A stretch of DNA of 64,000 nt. It comes from Madurella fahalii (Eukaryota; Ascomycota; Sordariomycetes; Sordariales). Each line of letters starts with the position of its first letter. The stretch's first letter is position 1. Position numbers and translations under genes: made by a program. The notes under the pieces are model-generated. The model saw only the letters and a list, made by a program, of their open reading frames with translations. It was not told where the DNA came from and did no database searches. Below are positions 47,296 through 59,071 of this stretch, in pieces. The stretch covers positions 3,844,001-3,908,000 of the forward strand of contig CM056878.1 in NCBI GenBank assembly GCA_029876055.1, given 5' to 3'.

Positions 47296-47769
47296 GTTGC
47301 TCAAGGTGTTCTTGTCTGACAGTGACTTGGATGTTCCCGTGAAAGGTTTGATGGCGTGGCCTAGGCGCTCTGTCTCGCCCCACTGCCCTGTAACTGATGA
47401 AAATTGCCGGCCGGGGCTGCCCCATGCCAAGTCAAGGATTGACAACGAAACGTCATAACTTCCAATCTTTAAGCTTCTTTTTCTGCCTCAGGGCAAGACA
47501 AAAAGCCTCGTCGATTCAAAGGCCACGCTCTCTTTGTCGTCAGTTTGACAATTTCCACGTATCACCTAACTAACCTCCCGATTCGGGAACGCAACAGCCT
47601 GTCTCTCCCCTCTGCTTAGCAAGAGAATGCGCGTTTTCCTGTCGTAACCGCCAATCGCTCCGTGCATCAAATCTCGAACCGAGCCGTCACATGCGCTCGA
47701 CCGAACCATCAACTACTATTTTCTTTGCGTCGGCCCCCTGACAGAACTCGAACGAACAAGACACCAGCA

Positions 47770-48956
47770 ATGGACACCCCGAACCCCTCGCGGCGGTACA
47801 AATCCCCGTCCCAACTGGCCAGCAGCATCCCGTCCACGTCCCCCGCCACCACCACCCGTACCACTCGCACCGCGCGCATAACCTCGACCTCGACCTCGAC
47901 CTCGACCTCGACCTCGACCTCGACCTCGACCTCGACCTCGCACTCGCACACACACACGGATACGGACACGCGCCCGGCGGCGCGCAACACGCCGTACCTG
48001 CCGACGCCGACCGAGCTGGCGCTTCTAGCGGCGTACCCGGGGCTGCTGGTGTTCGGGGCCGTCTTCTCGCTGGTGTCGCCCGAGACGCGGGCGGCGCCGT
48101 ACGACGCGGCGCGGCAGGCGCACGCGCAGGACGCGGGGCTGGCGCCGTCGTACTTTGCGCGCAAGGACAACCTGGTCAACGTGCTCTTCGTCAAGCGCGG
48201 GTGGGCGTGGATCTCGGCCGCCTTCTTCGCCTTCGTCTTGACCCACCCCGCGCTGGCCGGCGGTCGGGCTCGGGCTCGCGCGGCTATCCGCTGGGCGCTG
48301 GTCACGGCGTGGTGGGTGTTTGTCACGCAGTGGTTCTTCGGCCCGCCCATCATCGACCGCGGCTTCCGCTTCACCGGCGGCAAGTGCGAGGACGCGCTCG
48401 CTGAGAAGGCCCAGGCGGGCTTGTCCGCCATGGATAAGGGCGATGTGCTCACCGCTGCGGCGTGCAAGGCGAGCGGCGGGGCGTGGAGGGGCGGGCATGA
48501 TATCAGCGGGCATGTGTTTATGCTGGTGCTGGGGAGCTTCTTTTTGTTGCAGGAGGTGGGGTGGGTGGCCGCGCGGTGGGCGAGGTACCTGAGGGAGGAG
48601 AGGAGTGTGGTAATGCATGACGGGGCGGTTAAGGGGGCCGGGATTGAGGCAGAGAGGCGAGGGGATGGGGACGGGGACGGGGCGGTGGATTCTGTTCTCG
48701 AGGCGCTGGGCTATGGAGGGAGGCTAGCGGCCGCAGTGGTTGGGCTGTGCGCGTGGATGTTGCTGATGACGGCGATTTACTTTCATACCTGGTTCGAGAA
48801 GGTGAGGTTCCTTGACTGGCTACTGATTGAGACTGCTATTCTGACAGTTGACAGCTTACCGGGCTCCTGGTTGCTCTGGCTGGACTGTATATCACCTACA
48901 TTCTCCCCAGATGGGTGCCGGCTCTGCGGAACGTTATTGGACTGCCGGGGATTTGA
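47770..48956 (+). CDS. FIT-family ER membrane protein (Scs3/FITM2-like acyl-CoA diphosphatase)
   Basis: Proposed exons are 47770-48801 and 48855-48956, with a GTGAGG...CAG intron in phase 0, giving 377 residues. The N terminus is cytosolic and low complexity and includes a (Ser-Thr)n tract encoded by ten ACCTCG units (47881-47940). Multiple membrane helices follow. The family signatures are present: FRFTGGKC, then GGAWRGGHDISGHVFML at ~238 with the first conserved His, and IYFHTWFEK at ~336 with the second. FIT proteins sit in the ER, hydrolyse acyl-CoA to acyl-4'-phosphopantetheine and support lipid-droplet budding. The exon 2 reading (LTGLLVALAGLYITYILP) completes the last helix. The next gene follows on the same strand after 201 bp. 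Confidence 0.9.
47881..47940 (+). repeat. Coding ACCTCG hexanucleotide microsatellite (10 units)
   Basis: Ten perfect copies of ACCTCG inside the FIT gene encode an alternating Thr-Ser tract in the N-terminal cytosolic tail. Copy-number change would keep the frame. Confidence 0.95.
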
Positions 48957-49157
48957 GTGCTACGGGGAACACAGGAGCGCAATTGGACACGCCATACATA
49001 GCGGCACGGATAGAGTAATGATATACATCTGGAGTTTCAACGCTGTTCTGTGGCACAGAGAGGGGCAGGGAACCCACGCACGGACCACAGCCATGACCTC
49101 ATCGAAGCTATTCCCACTCTTGCGACTTTTCCTCGTGCAACTCCCAAACCACTCTCA

Positions 49158-50499
49158 ATGCGCGCCATGCCGGCATCGCCCGACGCCATGTCGCCCGTAA
49201 AGGTTCCGCCCAACCTCCCCGAACTCGTCCGGACGGCGTTCAACCGCGCGCGCGCCAGCGGCGATGTCAACTTTTACCCCACTCAAGTGACCATCCTAAA
49301 CGTCAACTCGGTGCCCGTACGTCTGCCGCATCCAAACCCCCAACCCAAAGCCCCCTTACCTGACTAACCCCTTCTCCAAACCGCAGATCCAGCTCCGCTT
49401 CTCCCCCGCCCTCGCCAACAAGCCCAAAGCCCCCCTGCCACCCTCTCCAACCATCGCCCCGAGCGATGCCAGCACCACCAACTCGCCCGAGCAGAAGCCC
49501 CACAAGAAACCCTTCTTCGACCCCTTCGACAAACCCCCTGCGGCAATGCTCATCACGCGCCTGGCACCGAGCCACCTGCTCGTGCTCAACAAGTTCGCCG
49601 TCGTCCCGGAGCACTTCATCCTCGCCACGCAGGCCTTCAAGGAGCAGACGCACCTGCTCGAGCGCGCCGACCTCGAGGTCGCCTACGCCTGCATCGAGGC
49701 CTACCACACCCACCACCAGCACCGGCACCAGCACCGTCACCGTCATTACCACGATAACAACAACAACAACAACAACAAATCCCAAAACGATGCCGGAGAA
49801 GACGAGGACGATGGCGAGCTCTTCGTCTTCTTCAACTCAGGCCCACACTCGGGCGCGAGCCAGCCCCACCGCCACATCCAGCTGCTGCCCGTGGCGCGGA
49901 TGAGGGAGGGGCTGGAGGAGGTGGAGGGCGGCGGGGCGTGGGAGGTGCTGGCGGCGGGCTTAGCGGCGGCGGGAGCGGGGACGGGGGCGGAGGATGGCGG
50001 GCCGCTGCCGCTGCGGGGGCGGGTCCCGTTCCAGACGTTTGCGGAGCGGATCGGGCCCGGCGCCGATCTGCGCCGCGTCTACCTCCGTCTGTACCGGCGC
50101 GCGTGCGAGGCGGTGCTGGGGGCTGCCGAGGGCGGCGCGGCGGCTGAGGTCCCTGCTGATGGTGGTGGTGGTGGTGATGGGGAGGATGGGAAGGAGGGTG
50201 TGGAGGCGAGGATCAGCTATAATCTGGCTATGACCCGCGACGTCATGGTGGTTATGCCGCGCCTTGCCGAGGGGGAGGTCGTTTCGGTTGTGGAGCGGGA
50301 TGGTACGAGGAGGGTGGTGGGGAAGCTGGCGCTGAATGGTACCGTGTTGGCCGGCACAGCGCTGGTTAAGAGTCAGGCAGAGTGGGATGCGTTGAGGGTG
50401 GAGCCGGAGCAGTTGCTGGAGATTTTGGGCAGGATAGGGGTGCCTTCGGTACAGGCGCCGCCGCCGCTTGACGGGGTAGGTAGGTTAGTGATGTTGTGA
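49158..50499 (+). CDS. Ap4A phosphorylase / ATP adenylyltransferase (Apa1/Apa2 family)
   Basis: Proposed exons are 49158-49316 and 49387-50499, with a GTACGT...CAG intron in phase 0, giving 423 residues. Family motifs: PPNLPELVRTAFNRA near the N terminus, IQLRFSPALA at the exon join, HLLVLNKFAVVPEHFILAT, and the active-site FFNSGPHSGASQPHRHIQLLP with the HxHxQ histidine motif at ~211-220. DALRVEPEQLLEILGRIGVPS lies near the C terminus. These enzymes cleave diadenosine tetraphosphate with phosphate to ATP plus ADP. A His-rich stretch then a run of Asn (~160-185) is inserted before the active site and looks like a length-variable loop. Other ATGs lie just downstream (MPASPD, MSPVK), so the start could be a few codons later. 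Confidence 0.9.
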
Positions 50500-50772
50500 A
50501 TGGGGGACGGGGTATGGTCGGATCCCATGTTTTGGCACAAAAGGTCTGGAAATTACGTATACCCCAGGTATGCCTATCTAGGATAAAGAGTGCTTTTGCT
50601 TCCATGTTTGCTCCCCCTTACATTACGTCCGCCTTTCACTCCACTGTTTGCTTCCTTTTCCCGGCCTGTGACGAGGGTCCTATCGCGTCTGGCCACGCAT
50701 GCCCTCAAGCACCAGCCCGAATTCCAACGGGTACGCCGTCCAGCCCTTGCAACCTTCAGAGCGGTAGTTACA

Positions 50773-52726
50773 TTACATTCCCTTTCCATACCCACCGAGA
50801 GAGCGCCGGAGATATCCAGCACCGCCTGCACTCTCCCCAACGTACTGCCCCTGGTCAGGGCTCTGCGGGTAGAACGGCTGCCACACGGCCTTGCCCAGCG
50901 CGGCCTGCTCGCGCACTAGCTCATCCCACCGCTTGCGACAAGTCGAGTTGCCAAAGTGGTAACTTCCCCCGTTGTTGACAATGTACTCGGCCACCTTCTT
51001 CCACGGGATCTTGGTCGTCTTCAGGTCCGCGCTGTGCGCCAACTCGCGGACCCCTTTCTCGAGAAGGCGGAGCTACATCACGAAGTAAAATATTAGCCTT
51101 TGCAAGCCTCAACCCAAGGCATCGAACCAAAAGTAAACGCGGGTGTATGGGTAATGGCCGAGAGTAGGGTGAGGAGCCTTGGGCCGTCTCGGGACTCACA
51201 TCCCTGAGACCAGACAGGGTCGGGGAAGAGGGCGACTTACGTCTTTCTCGGACCACTCGGGCTTGCGGACGCGTGCCTCGCGGCTCTTGGTCAAGGTACG
51301 GTAACGTCCCCGCAACGTTGACTCGGCTTCCGTGAAGCCGCCTATGCGCCGTATCTCCTTGTATGTCATGCCCATCTGCTTGTGCTTGACCAAAAAGTCG
51401 TCTTTCGACATCCGGTCGTCCATGTCAATCTCGTCTCTCGTCAATGGCGCGCCTTCGCAGCCTGCCAATGCCGGCAGCTCAGGCAGTCGCGATGACGCTA
51501 GAGTGCGACTGGCAACTGTAGGCTGGAGGGGGGCCAGGCCGGCTTTCGGCTTAGGTTTTAGTTTGCCTAGCTTTCTGGGAGAGGGAGATGGGGGATCCAA
51601 ACGGCTTGCCGATGTGTATGCCGTCATGTTTGAGGGTAGGGTGCGGGCGCTGTCATGGAACGGTAAGATCTGCCGTTGTCCCCGGTCAGGTAGCAGCCTC
51701 CGTGTATTTGGAACAGCGTAGGACGGTCCAACCGATTTCAGCCCTGGCAATGCTCCCGCGTCGGGGCAAAGGAATCGAGGGTTATCGTCCGCACTGCCGG
51801 CCAAGAAGCTTGTGCGAATGGATTCGGAGGACGAGGTTGGTGTTGGCGTGGGCCTGATCCGCAACATCTTGGGAGATACCGTTTCTTCTTCAACGGCGGT
51901 AGGCGGCGGCACCAAAGGATTGTCGTCAGTGTGATGCTGCCCCGGACCTGCAGCGCCAACGCAAGCGAGGCTGTCGTATTGCGTCTGTGTCTCGGACGGT
52001 GAGACAGTCCAAGAGGGATGGTTGGGCTCGTCACTGATTACCATCGCCTCCAACATGTCCGAAGTTCCGGCAGATGAGAAGCTTCCGGAAGATGTATACA
52101 GGTTAGAGTCAGTGTCAGTGTAATCGGCCAAGCCGTTATCGGTGGCCGCCTTGGGGTGCAGGTTACGAAGCGCATCGCCGGGCTCGAAGACCGTTTGCGG
52201 GATGGCACCGGTGTGGACACCCAACGTGTAATGGCCGTAGTTGGACGTCGAGGTACTCCATCCCTGGTATGCATGCTCCCAAGTCGGGCCTCCACCGACG
52301 GGTGCAAACGAAGAAGATGCTGGAGGCCCGGCTGGCGCCACCTGCCAGTACGATGAATTCAACACCTCAGGAGTGGCTGTAGGGTTTACGTTTGAAGGCT
52401 GGCAGATCATTCCGGAGTCCATCGCCGCGTTATAAGGCGAGACATGGAGTGGGTTAGTGGGAAGTGATGCGGGATTGCCCGTGTTTGGCTGCTCTTCCCC
52501 GGGCTTGTTGTCCACCCAGACTCCATTAGCTTCATTACTCCCTTCAAACGATTGAAACGCGGGTATGGTAACGTACCGGGAGCAATGCGTTTTCCCCAGC
52601 CTTTTGTAGCTCTGCCTGATAGCACCCGTTGCCATACACCGGGAGTGCTTGCTGCTGCTGCTGCCGCTGCCGTTTGAGGTCGGCGTCGGATAGTCCACTT
52701 CTCAAAGGCGCCGGGTTGAAAGACAT
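50773..52726 (-). CDS. Myb/SANT-like DNA-binding protein
   Basis: Proposed exons are 52726-52577, 52488-51241 and 51072-50773, with GT-AG introns in phase 0, giving 565 residues. The N-terminal two thirds are low-complexity (poly-Gln near the start; Pro, Ser and Thr rich). The C-terminal third has a helix-turn-helix-like segment (DDFLVKHKQMGMTYKEIRRI) and RGRYRTLTKSREARVRKPEW. A Myb/SANT-like unit begins at WSEKD and continues in exon 3 (LRLLEKGVREL, IPWKKVAEYIV, CRKRWDELVREQ). This fits a nuclear regulator; targets are unknown. The first intron's acceptor is the least certain call: the CAG at 52490-52489 was chosen over a nearby AAG. The 3' end converges on the Apa-family gene 273 bp away. 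Confidence 0.8.
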
Positions 52727-55700
52727 GTCGTGGAGCCGGTGCTGGTGTAGGATCCGTGCGGCGCCGAGACGATTCAAGCAGAAGGGCCAAGGAGCACAAG
52801 CTGCAGCTGCGGCGGAAGTGAAGACATTATCCCCGGGAAAGACCACGTCCACCGGGGGTGCGGTCAAACTGATAAACATTCTGGGCCCCTCGTGAATCGT
52901 GGGGCAGCGCAATATGCTTCGATATCCCTAGATCCTGGCCGGCCAACTGGCTCGCCTCTGCTCGGCTGCACTTTCTGTCACCGCCCCCTTTCCTCCTCTT
53001 CACCGCTGCTTTCACTTGGTGTACCTTAGATGTGGTAGACTTGCAATGCACTCAACAGACCCCGTTCCCGTTAGGCAATGATGTGGCGGGTGAGGAGCGG
53101 GAGTGCGATGATGCCCGACCAGGTGGGAGGGTTCGTCGGGCTGCCGCCGTTGAGCGGTCAGGGCCAGTGGTCTCTGGTTCGTATGCAGGTCTGTGTAGGT
53201 TCCCGGGGATGGGGAACGCCTGGGGAGAATTCGCACGGGCCTTGGCCGCGAGTGGATTTGATGGCTTCCTAGACGGCCGCAAGAGAGTCAGCATCCACTC
53301 GATATAGCCTCCGAGGTAGTATAACCCACTAAGCACAAAGACCCTTTGCCCCCGGATGAGATGGAACCGGGCTGGCTCCAGGTATGTCTATGAACTGGCC
53401 TAGCCTGTGGAGTGGTAACGTGAGGTGGGAACCCGAGTAGACAATGCCTACGGACGGGAGTGACCTGAAACTGTGTGGAAATTGTATGGAGTGCTCTGCT
53501 TCTCTTTGTTTAGGATCTAGGCCTTCTTCTATCTCCAGATGATAATTGCTCGAGACACTTCGGCGCCGGCGGGCCACCAACCGCAAGACTCGAGAGCCTC
53601 ATGCCGGAACCATTGTCTGGCTGACGGCCCCTTAGTCTGATCATGCAATGGGCTCTATGCTACTGGGGTCCTTCTCATTTCTCGCGGGGAAATTGGTGAG
53701 GAGGTCTCGATGTAGTTTGTGCCGGAAACTTTGCTAGAATCGGACATCAGATTGCCTGAATAGGACGAGATTATCTTGGGTACCGAGCCGAGCCGACCCG
53801 ACCCGGCCCCTCGACGTGCTTGCTCTATTCCAACTACCTTTGCTGGTAACTATCGGCCCGGCTGTCGCTGAGGATTTGGGGGCGTCTAGCCGGCGACATT
53901 ACTCAAGGATATCACATCTCAGGACTCACATCCTATTGTACATCGTACGAGGAAATACTCGCCACGAGCGTCAAGGTGACCGGTCCCTGGTGGACCGAGG
54001 GAGTCGGCACCCAGCCGGGGAAGAGACCTTGTGCTCCGCAGGTGGCAAGTCCAACGCATGGAGCTGGACGCTGTTGGACTGGAGAGGCGCGGCTACCCAC
54101 GCTCTCGTGTGAACGTGTTCGGCTCCGACCAAAAATTGCTTGCACGCAGATCACCAATCGTTTGCGTCTCAGCGCCAGAACTCAGACCGAATTGGATGTC
54201 GGCCTGCAAACAGGAACAGCATTGCTTTGTGGGGGCAAGGGGCCGGCCCCTCGCGTTTCCCCGCCGTCTCCCAAAACGAGCCCACTGGCTATGACCCTTC
54301 GGCCATTCTGGATATCGGCCTGGTCACGGATCTCAGGCAAGCGTCGATCCACCGCATCAAGCGCGCTGCAGCCGGGAACACATGGCTTGCATGAGGGGTG
54401 GGTGCTTGCTCTCGGAGTCGGCGCCGAGCAGAGGGCGATCCAACGGCTTCGATTGGTAGACCCGGGTTCATGGGCAGTGTGGCCGATGCGGTCCTGCAGA
54501 CGAGTGCGGGCGATCCGGACTTTAAGCCTGTGTTTCTGCAGGTGTCAGTAAGGTGCAAGCAACGCCACGGCTGCCAAACACAGAAGATCGGTACTAGCTA
54601 CTACCCTTGCCAGGCCGCAAACACATGAGATATCACATTCGTCTTACTACTAACCCCAAAACAAAATGCTTGTCAAGGCGATGGTCCTCTAGCTTCCCTT
54701 CTGGGATTTCTTTGCATGCCTCCCAGATGATCACGTTCCGCTGCACTGCAGGGAAAATGACTTGCGGTCACGGCCATGCTGCTGATCTGGTTAGAAACCT
54801 GAATTATTCTTCGTGATAGGCCTCTCTGCTCGCGCCCTTGTCTCAGCATCCGTTGAGAGCCCGCCGAAGACCCGATGTAGAGCGCTCTGCACCTCGACGC
54901 ATTGGGAGCAGGTCGGCCGGCTGCCCCAGTCACCAAGGCTGCAATAGCCGTCGACTCCCCGTTTCTTTCATCAACGAGAACCTAAGAGCAGGCCGAGCCA
55001 CGGGGAATCCCAAAAAGGTGTCTTGGAAACAGCGGCCGAGATCGGGCTATCCGTGAGTTCGTTTGACGGCATCCACACATCTCCTGCAGGTTATGTCGAG
55101 CGCATGACTGCGTTTGCCGTGTGGACTTAGCCTCTGACCTTCAAAGACGATGGAAGGATCGATATGCCTCAGTCGTTGCGCAAGGCTGCATGGCCAGCAG
55201 CATTTTCTAGTAACTGTCTCTGTCATCCTCTTTGTGCGCGAGTCACACGGGCCCGGTTGGAGCGCAGCTGCAACGACGCCCGCCACTAACTCGAGTTCTG
55301 GGCAGTCGCTGGGACCCATCATCAACCAGCAATCCTATCGCTCCGGCAAGGTGCCAGGCCTGAGCCTTAACGCAACCCAAGCTCCGATTCGCCGTCGTCG
55401 TTTGGATTTTACCACAACTTTCCAGTGCCACTGATGGAATTGGCCTGCAGCGTACCGGAGACAGCCCCTTGGGTCGTACCTATCCAGACGCCTTATTGAA
55501 TGGAACGTGGCCACCAATAGGCTACCTCAATATGCTACCTCATATGGGCTACCCGTTGGCACCCACAAACGGGAGGATAGCTTGGGTGGGTCCGCCGGGT
55601 TGATCATGTAGTTAATACCTTATACTCATGATGCGAAATTCAATCTCCTGGGCAGCCGAAGTAGATGATTCTCGAGAATGGAATGTCACTGGAAGGGAAA

Positions 55701-56083
55701 CAGATATATGGGTAAGTTCAGCCCCGCGAGACAGAGTATCTTTCGGACTGAGAGGCCGAGCTTAAGTCAGGGCGGTTTATGATCCGATAGGTTTCGTTTG
55801 GGGGTCTGATAGATGATGTTGGAGCCGCTAATCTCTGGGTTAATAGCAACAAACGGGTGGTCAGTAAAGCCCAGGATAAGGTAGATACTGTGCCTACCCA
55901 CCTTTGTGAGCTTAACGCGATTCAGTAGGCCACACGAGATATTGCGGCGCGAACCGCGGACAATGACCCGTCCGTTGCGTCATCTCTTCCTCACACTCAT
56001 GTCAAACATCCGCCGAGCGTATAAAGCCTAAACTCAGGAGAAACACATTCATTTTGCAAATTTTTTCCTGGAACTCGTCAATC
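52727..56083. other. intergenic, nothing recognised
   Basis: 3.4 kb with no confident gene. Around 53.9-54.6 kb several overlapping plus-strand frames could be a decayed gene (for example YDPSAILDIGLVTDLRQASI), but no family or exon structure could be supported. Confidence 0.45.
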
Positions 56084-56576
56084 ATGACCTATAACAAAGT
56101 CAACATCAGCTTACCTACCCCGTCGACGATGCTCCGAATGGCACGTCTTCCCCCAGGCCGAAGAGCCATAGCCTCCCGCCCACTTCCAAGCAGTGTCGCA
56201 ACCCGACCCCTAACCTACGCTCCCAGAACAGGCAGCTCCACCTCCCCGTTCACCCGCCCTCCCTCATCCTGGAGTCCCAGCACGTAAGTCGTCACGCTGT
56301 TTCCTCTCTCGCAAAGCGCACGACTGACCATCCCTTTCACCCAGCATATCCACAATCGCCCTTGGCAGCATGTTAATCGGCAGCTGGTACATCATTGAAG
56401 AGGGTAGGAGTTACAAAGTGGGCGACAAGGTCGGGCCCACGGAGCCGCGGGTGTTAGGGACCCATCGCCAGGGTACTGTGAACCCAGATTATCAGAATTA
56501 TGAGGCATGGGTAGAGAGGCATAAACGAGGCGGCGCTGCTGCTGCCCCGCCACCGGGGAGGCATAAGGTTGGATGA
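56084..56576 (+). CDS. Small one-pass protein, possibly mitochondrial
   Basis: Proposed exons are 56084-56283 and 56345-56576, with a GTAAGT...CAG intron in phase 2, giving 143 residues. The N-terminal half is Arg/Pro/Ser-rich and nearly free of acidic residues (MLRMARLPPGRRAIASRP), as in mitochondrial targeting sequences. One hydrophobic segment follows (TIALGSMLIGSWYII), then a polar C-terminal tail (DYQNYEAWVERHKRGG). This layout suits a small inner-membrane or assembly protein. No family is recognised. An internal ATG at MLRMAR (15 codons in) could be the true start. Confidence 0.6.
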
Positions 56577-57898
56577 GTTATACTTGTAACGTACGATAGT
56601 TTGTAAATGAATTGGGTTTCGAGGGGGAGAGGATTGCCGGTTGGGGAGCACAAAGGCTTTGGATGAGGTGAAATATGTGTCAAACAACAGGAACATGACA
56701 GGATTTTACCAGAGAGTGGCATAGAAACATTTGCCACTCTGAAATTGAGTTCATAGTTAACTAACTTAAGTGGGAGAAAGATATATACGGCGGCACGGGT
56801 TTGGCAAAGGAGGGATGAGGATACAGGTGGGGGGGTGAGGGGGGTGGGAAATTGTTACTATTGCGTTCTATTTCTTTTTCTTTTTTCTGTTTCTTTTTTC
56901 TTGTTCCCATAACTATACTAATAACTACAACCTATCACGCATAATGTAACTATCGCGACTTATCTCAGGTAAAATGGCCGAGCCCTGGCCACGCGCCACG
57001 AAACAGTCTAGCGCCAACAGGACGTGTATTCCCTCACTTACTTATCCCGCCAGAGCATTTCTTCGCCGCGGTACCGGTAACCATGCCGTTCAGCCGATTG
57101 TACGCTAGAATTACCGCCGTGGAGAGGTCGTTGATCCACTGCTGCGGCCAGAGTCTTTAGTACCAGGCGGCGATGGCGTTGTGTGCCACCAAATGATATT
57201 GCGTGGACATGAAGCCTTGCCCTCCTACCCAGCAGGCGGCCGGTCCGGTAAGAATACTCAGGGTATCGTTCGTCAGGGGCACGGTTGAGACCCTTTCCGG
57301 TTAGTACCTGCGCTCCGCCAGTCTATTTACCAAACCCTCCCCTACGGAGGTGAAATGGAGGCGCCCGAGAGGGAAACAGCCATGAATGTTAACTAAGGGT
57401 TTGCAGGCGGACTTGTGGGTGAAGCGGGGGGATCAAGGTTGCGAGATGAGTTTGAACGACGACAGCGTCGGAAATCCGCCCCGAAGCCGGCCATTGACCT
57501 GTAGCTGGAGGCGCTCTCGACTCAACGTTTCCGAGCCACTCACTTGGCACCATGATCTCACTAGTAGTCACTGTCATAAAGAACTATAATTACCTCGCCG
57601 ATGGCGCAGCTGACATTCTTTGCCTGCCCTCCTGTGCTCGCTCCGGCTGCAACCCTTGCCGGGGTTACAAAGCCCCAGTTCAACAACTATCCGTACAAAT
57701 CCGTACTGAAAGACCAATCGAGCAAAGAAATACCGGGCAATAAGACTCGAGGCTGAATTGATTGACCCCTCGCCATTGCCCTTTCGCAACGATATCAGTG
57801 GGATACATTCATCTCGGACACACAGAAAAGCTAGTACGTTAGCCACACTCCGTTTACTTCTTCATCTGGCCCGGGAGCGCATCAAGCCCTGCAAAGCG
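56577..57898. other. intergenic, nothing recognised
   Basis: Contains a T/C-rich tract near 56870-56910. No gene, RNA or repeat family identified. Confidence 0.5.
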
Positions 57899-59071
57899 TC
57901 AGCATTCACATGCATGGAATTCGACGTGAGAAATCTGGCACGTACACCCATCGACCTGCTCGCCGACAAAGTCCTCGACCTTGCACCTGTTGGCCACAGA
58001 CATCTGCTGCTTGGTGATGCTGCCGCAGCCGTCGTAGAAGCACTCGGCCTTGTCCATGGCCCGCTGCAGCGAATCGCCCTTCCAGCCGAACAGGTAGTCG
58101 GCGTGGGTGCCGTAGCCGTTGCCCTCGAAGCTCCACACGAACGGCTGCTTGTCGACGCCGGGCGTCCACATGCCGTTAAACTTGGTCGTGTCCCACACCG
58201 TCTCGTACGTCACCTGCGGCATGCGTACGGGGTGCGAGGCCGGGCACGGCGGGGCGTTGGAGAAGCCGTCGCGGTTCATGGTGTTGAACATGTGCGACTG
58301 GTGGTCGGGGCTGTCGAGGTTCTTGCCGTCCCAGCAGCTGGATTCATCATTCTTTAGTATCGGATTTGATACTTGATTAGATCTAGATGCACTTAGGGCG
58401 AGAACACTTACGCGGGGAAGTGGTGCACGGCGAAGATGCCAGCAGGGCACGCCCTAGTGGGGAAGTCGGCCATCTCCGGACCGCGGTTGATGAGAGTTGT
58501 CAGACAGTTGTAGCGGAGCCCGATGTTGCCTTTCTCATTAGGATTGGTGTTCGCTGGGCTGCCGACCGTCATGCGGAAGCCCTAGAGATGCATGATGCAT
58601 CCAATCAGTATCTGGGGGGAAGCGAGGCGAGTACTAGAGCAGACTTGCCGGTGGGAATGCCTTGATGGGCTGCTGTTCTAGGTTATCTCTGAAGAAATCA
58701 AATTGAGTGTAGTAGACGGTCATTCCGCCCCTGGTGCCCGGCGCGAGAGCAGCATTATTGACGACGGGCACGAGATGGTAAGAGCCGTTCTTGGGGTGCT
58801 TGAAGTACATGGCCGCCGTCCAGTAGTTGGAGAAGTCTTCCGACATTTCACAGGTGGTGCATGTTGCTTTCGGGCTTGCGCCAATATCGCCCTCCATGGT
58901 GTGGTTGAAGGCATTTCCGCCGACGATATGGTGGACGTGCGCCGAGGGGGCCTTGCCGGGCTCAACGATTGGGTCAACACGCTGGATGGTCAACGATGAG
59001 CAGCCAAAGCGAAGCCCGGCGTGCACGCCCGGGGCGACAAGTGCGAGAGTAGCGACGGAGAAGGACTTCAT
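57899..59071 (-). CDS. Secreted DUF1996 protein without CBM1; contains a GC-AG intron
   Basis: Proposed exons are 59071-58649, 58581-58412 and 58337-57899, giving 343 residues. A signal peptide (MKSFSVATLALVAPGVHA) is followed by the DUF1996 domain: AHVHHIVGGN, TCTTC, DFSNYWTA, GMTVYY, GFRMTVGSPAN, CWDGKNLDSPDHQSH, CPASHPVRMPQ and GYGTHADYLFGWKGDSLQRA. It ends in a short Cys-rich tail (CTCQ ... ACEC). It is clearly a paralogue of the CBM1-bearing protein at 3545-4985 but lacks linker and CBM1. The first intron begins GCAAGT rather than GT. The exon joins restore the conserved FPPGFRM reading exactly, so a GC-AG intron is the best explanation. Presumed extracellular; activity unknown. Confidence 0.85.

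Noticed and set aside
53880..54640. Several overlapping plus-strand frames, possibly one decayed gene
   Set aside because: No family, splice sites or single frame could be supported.
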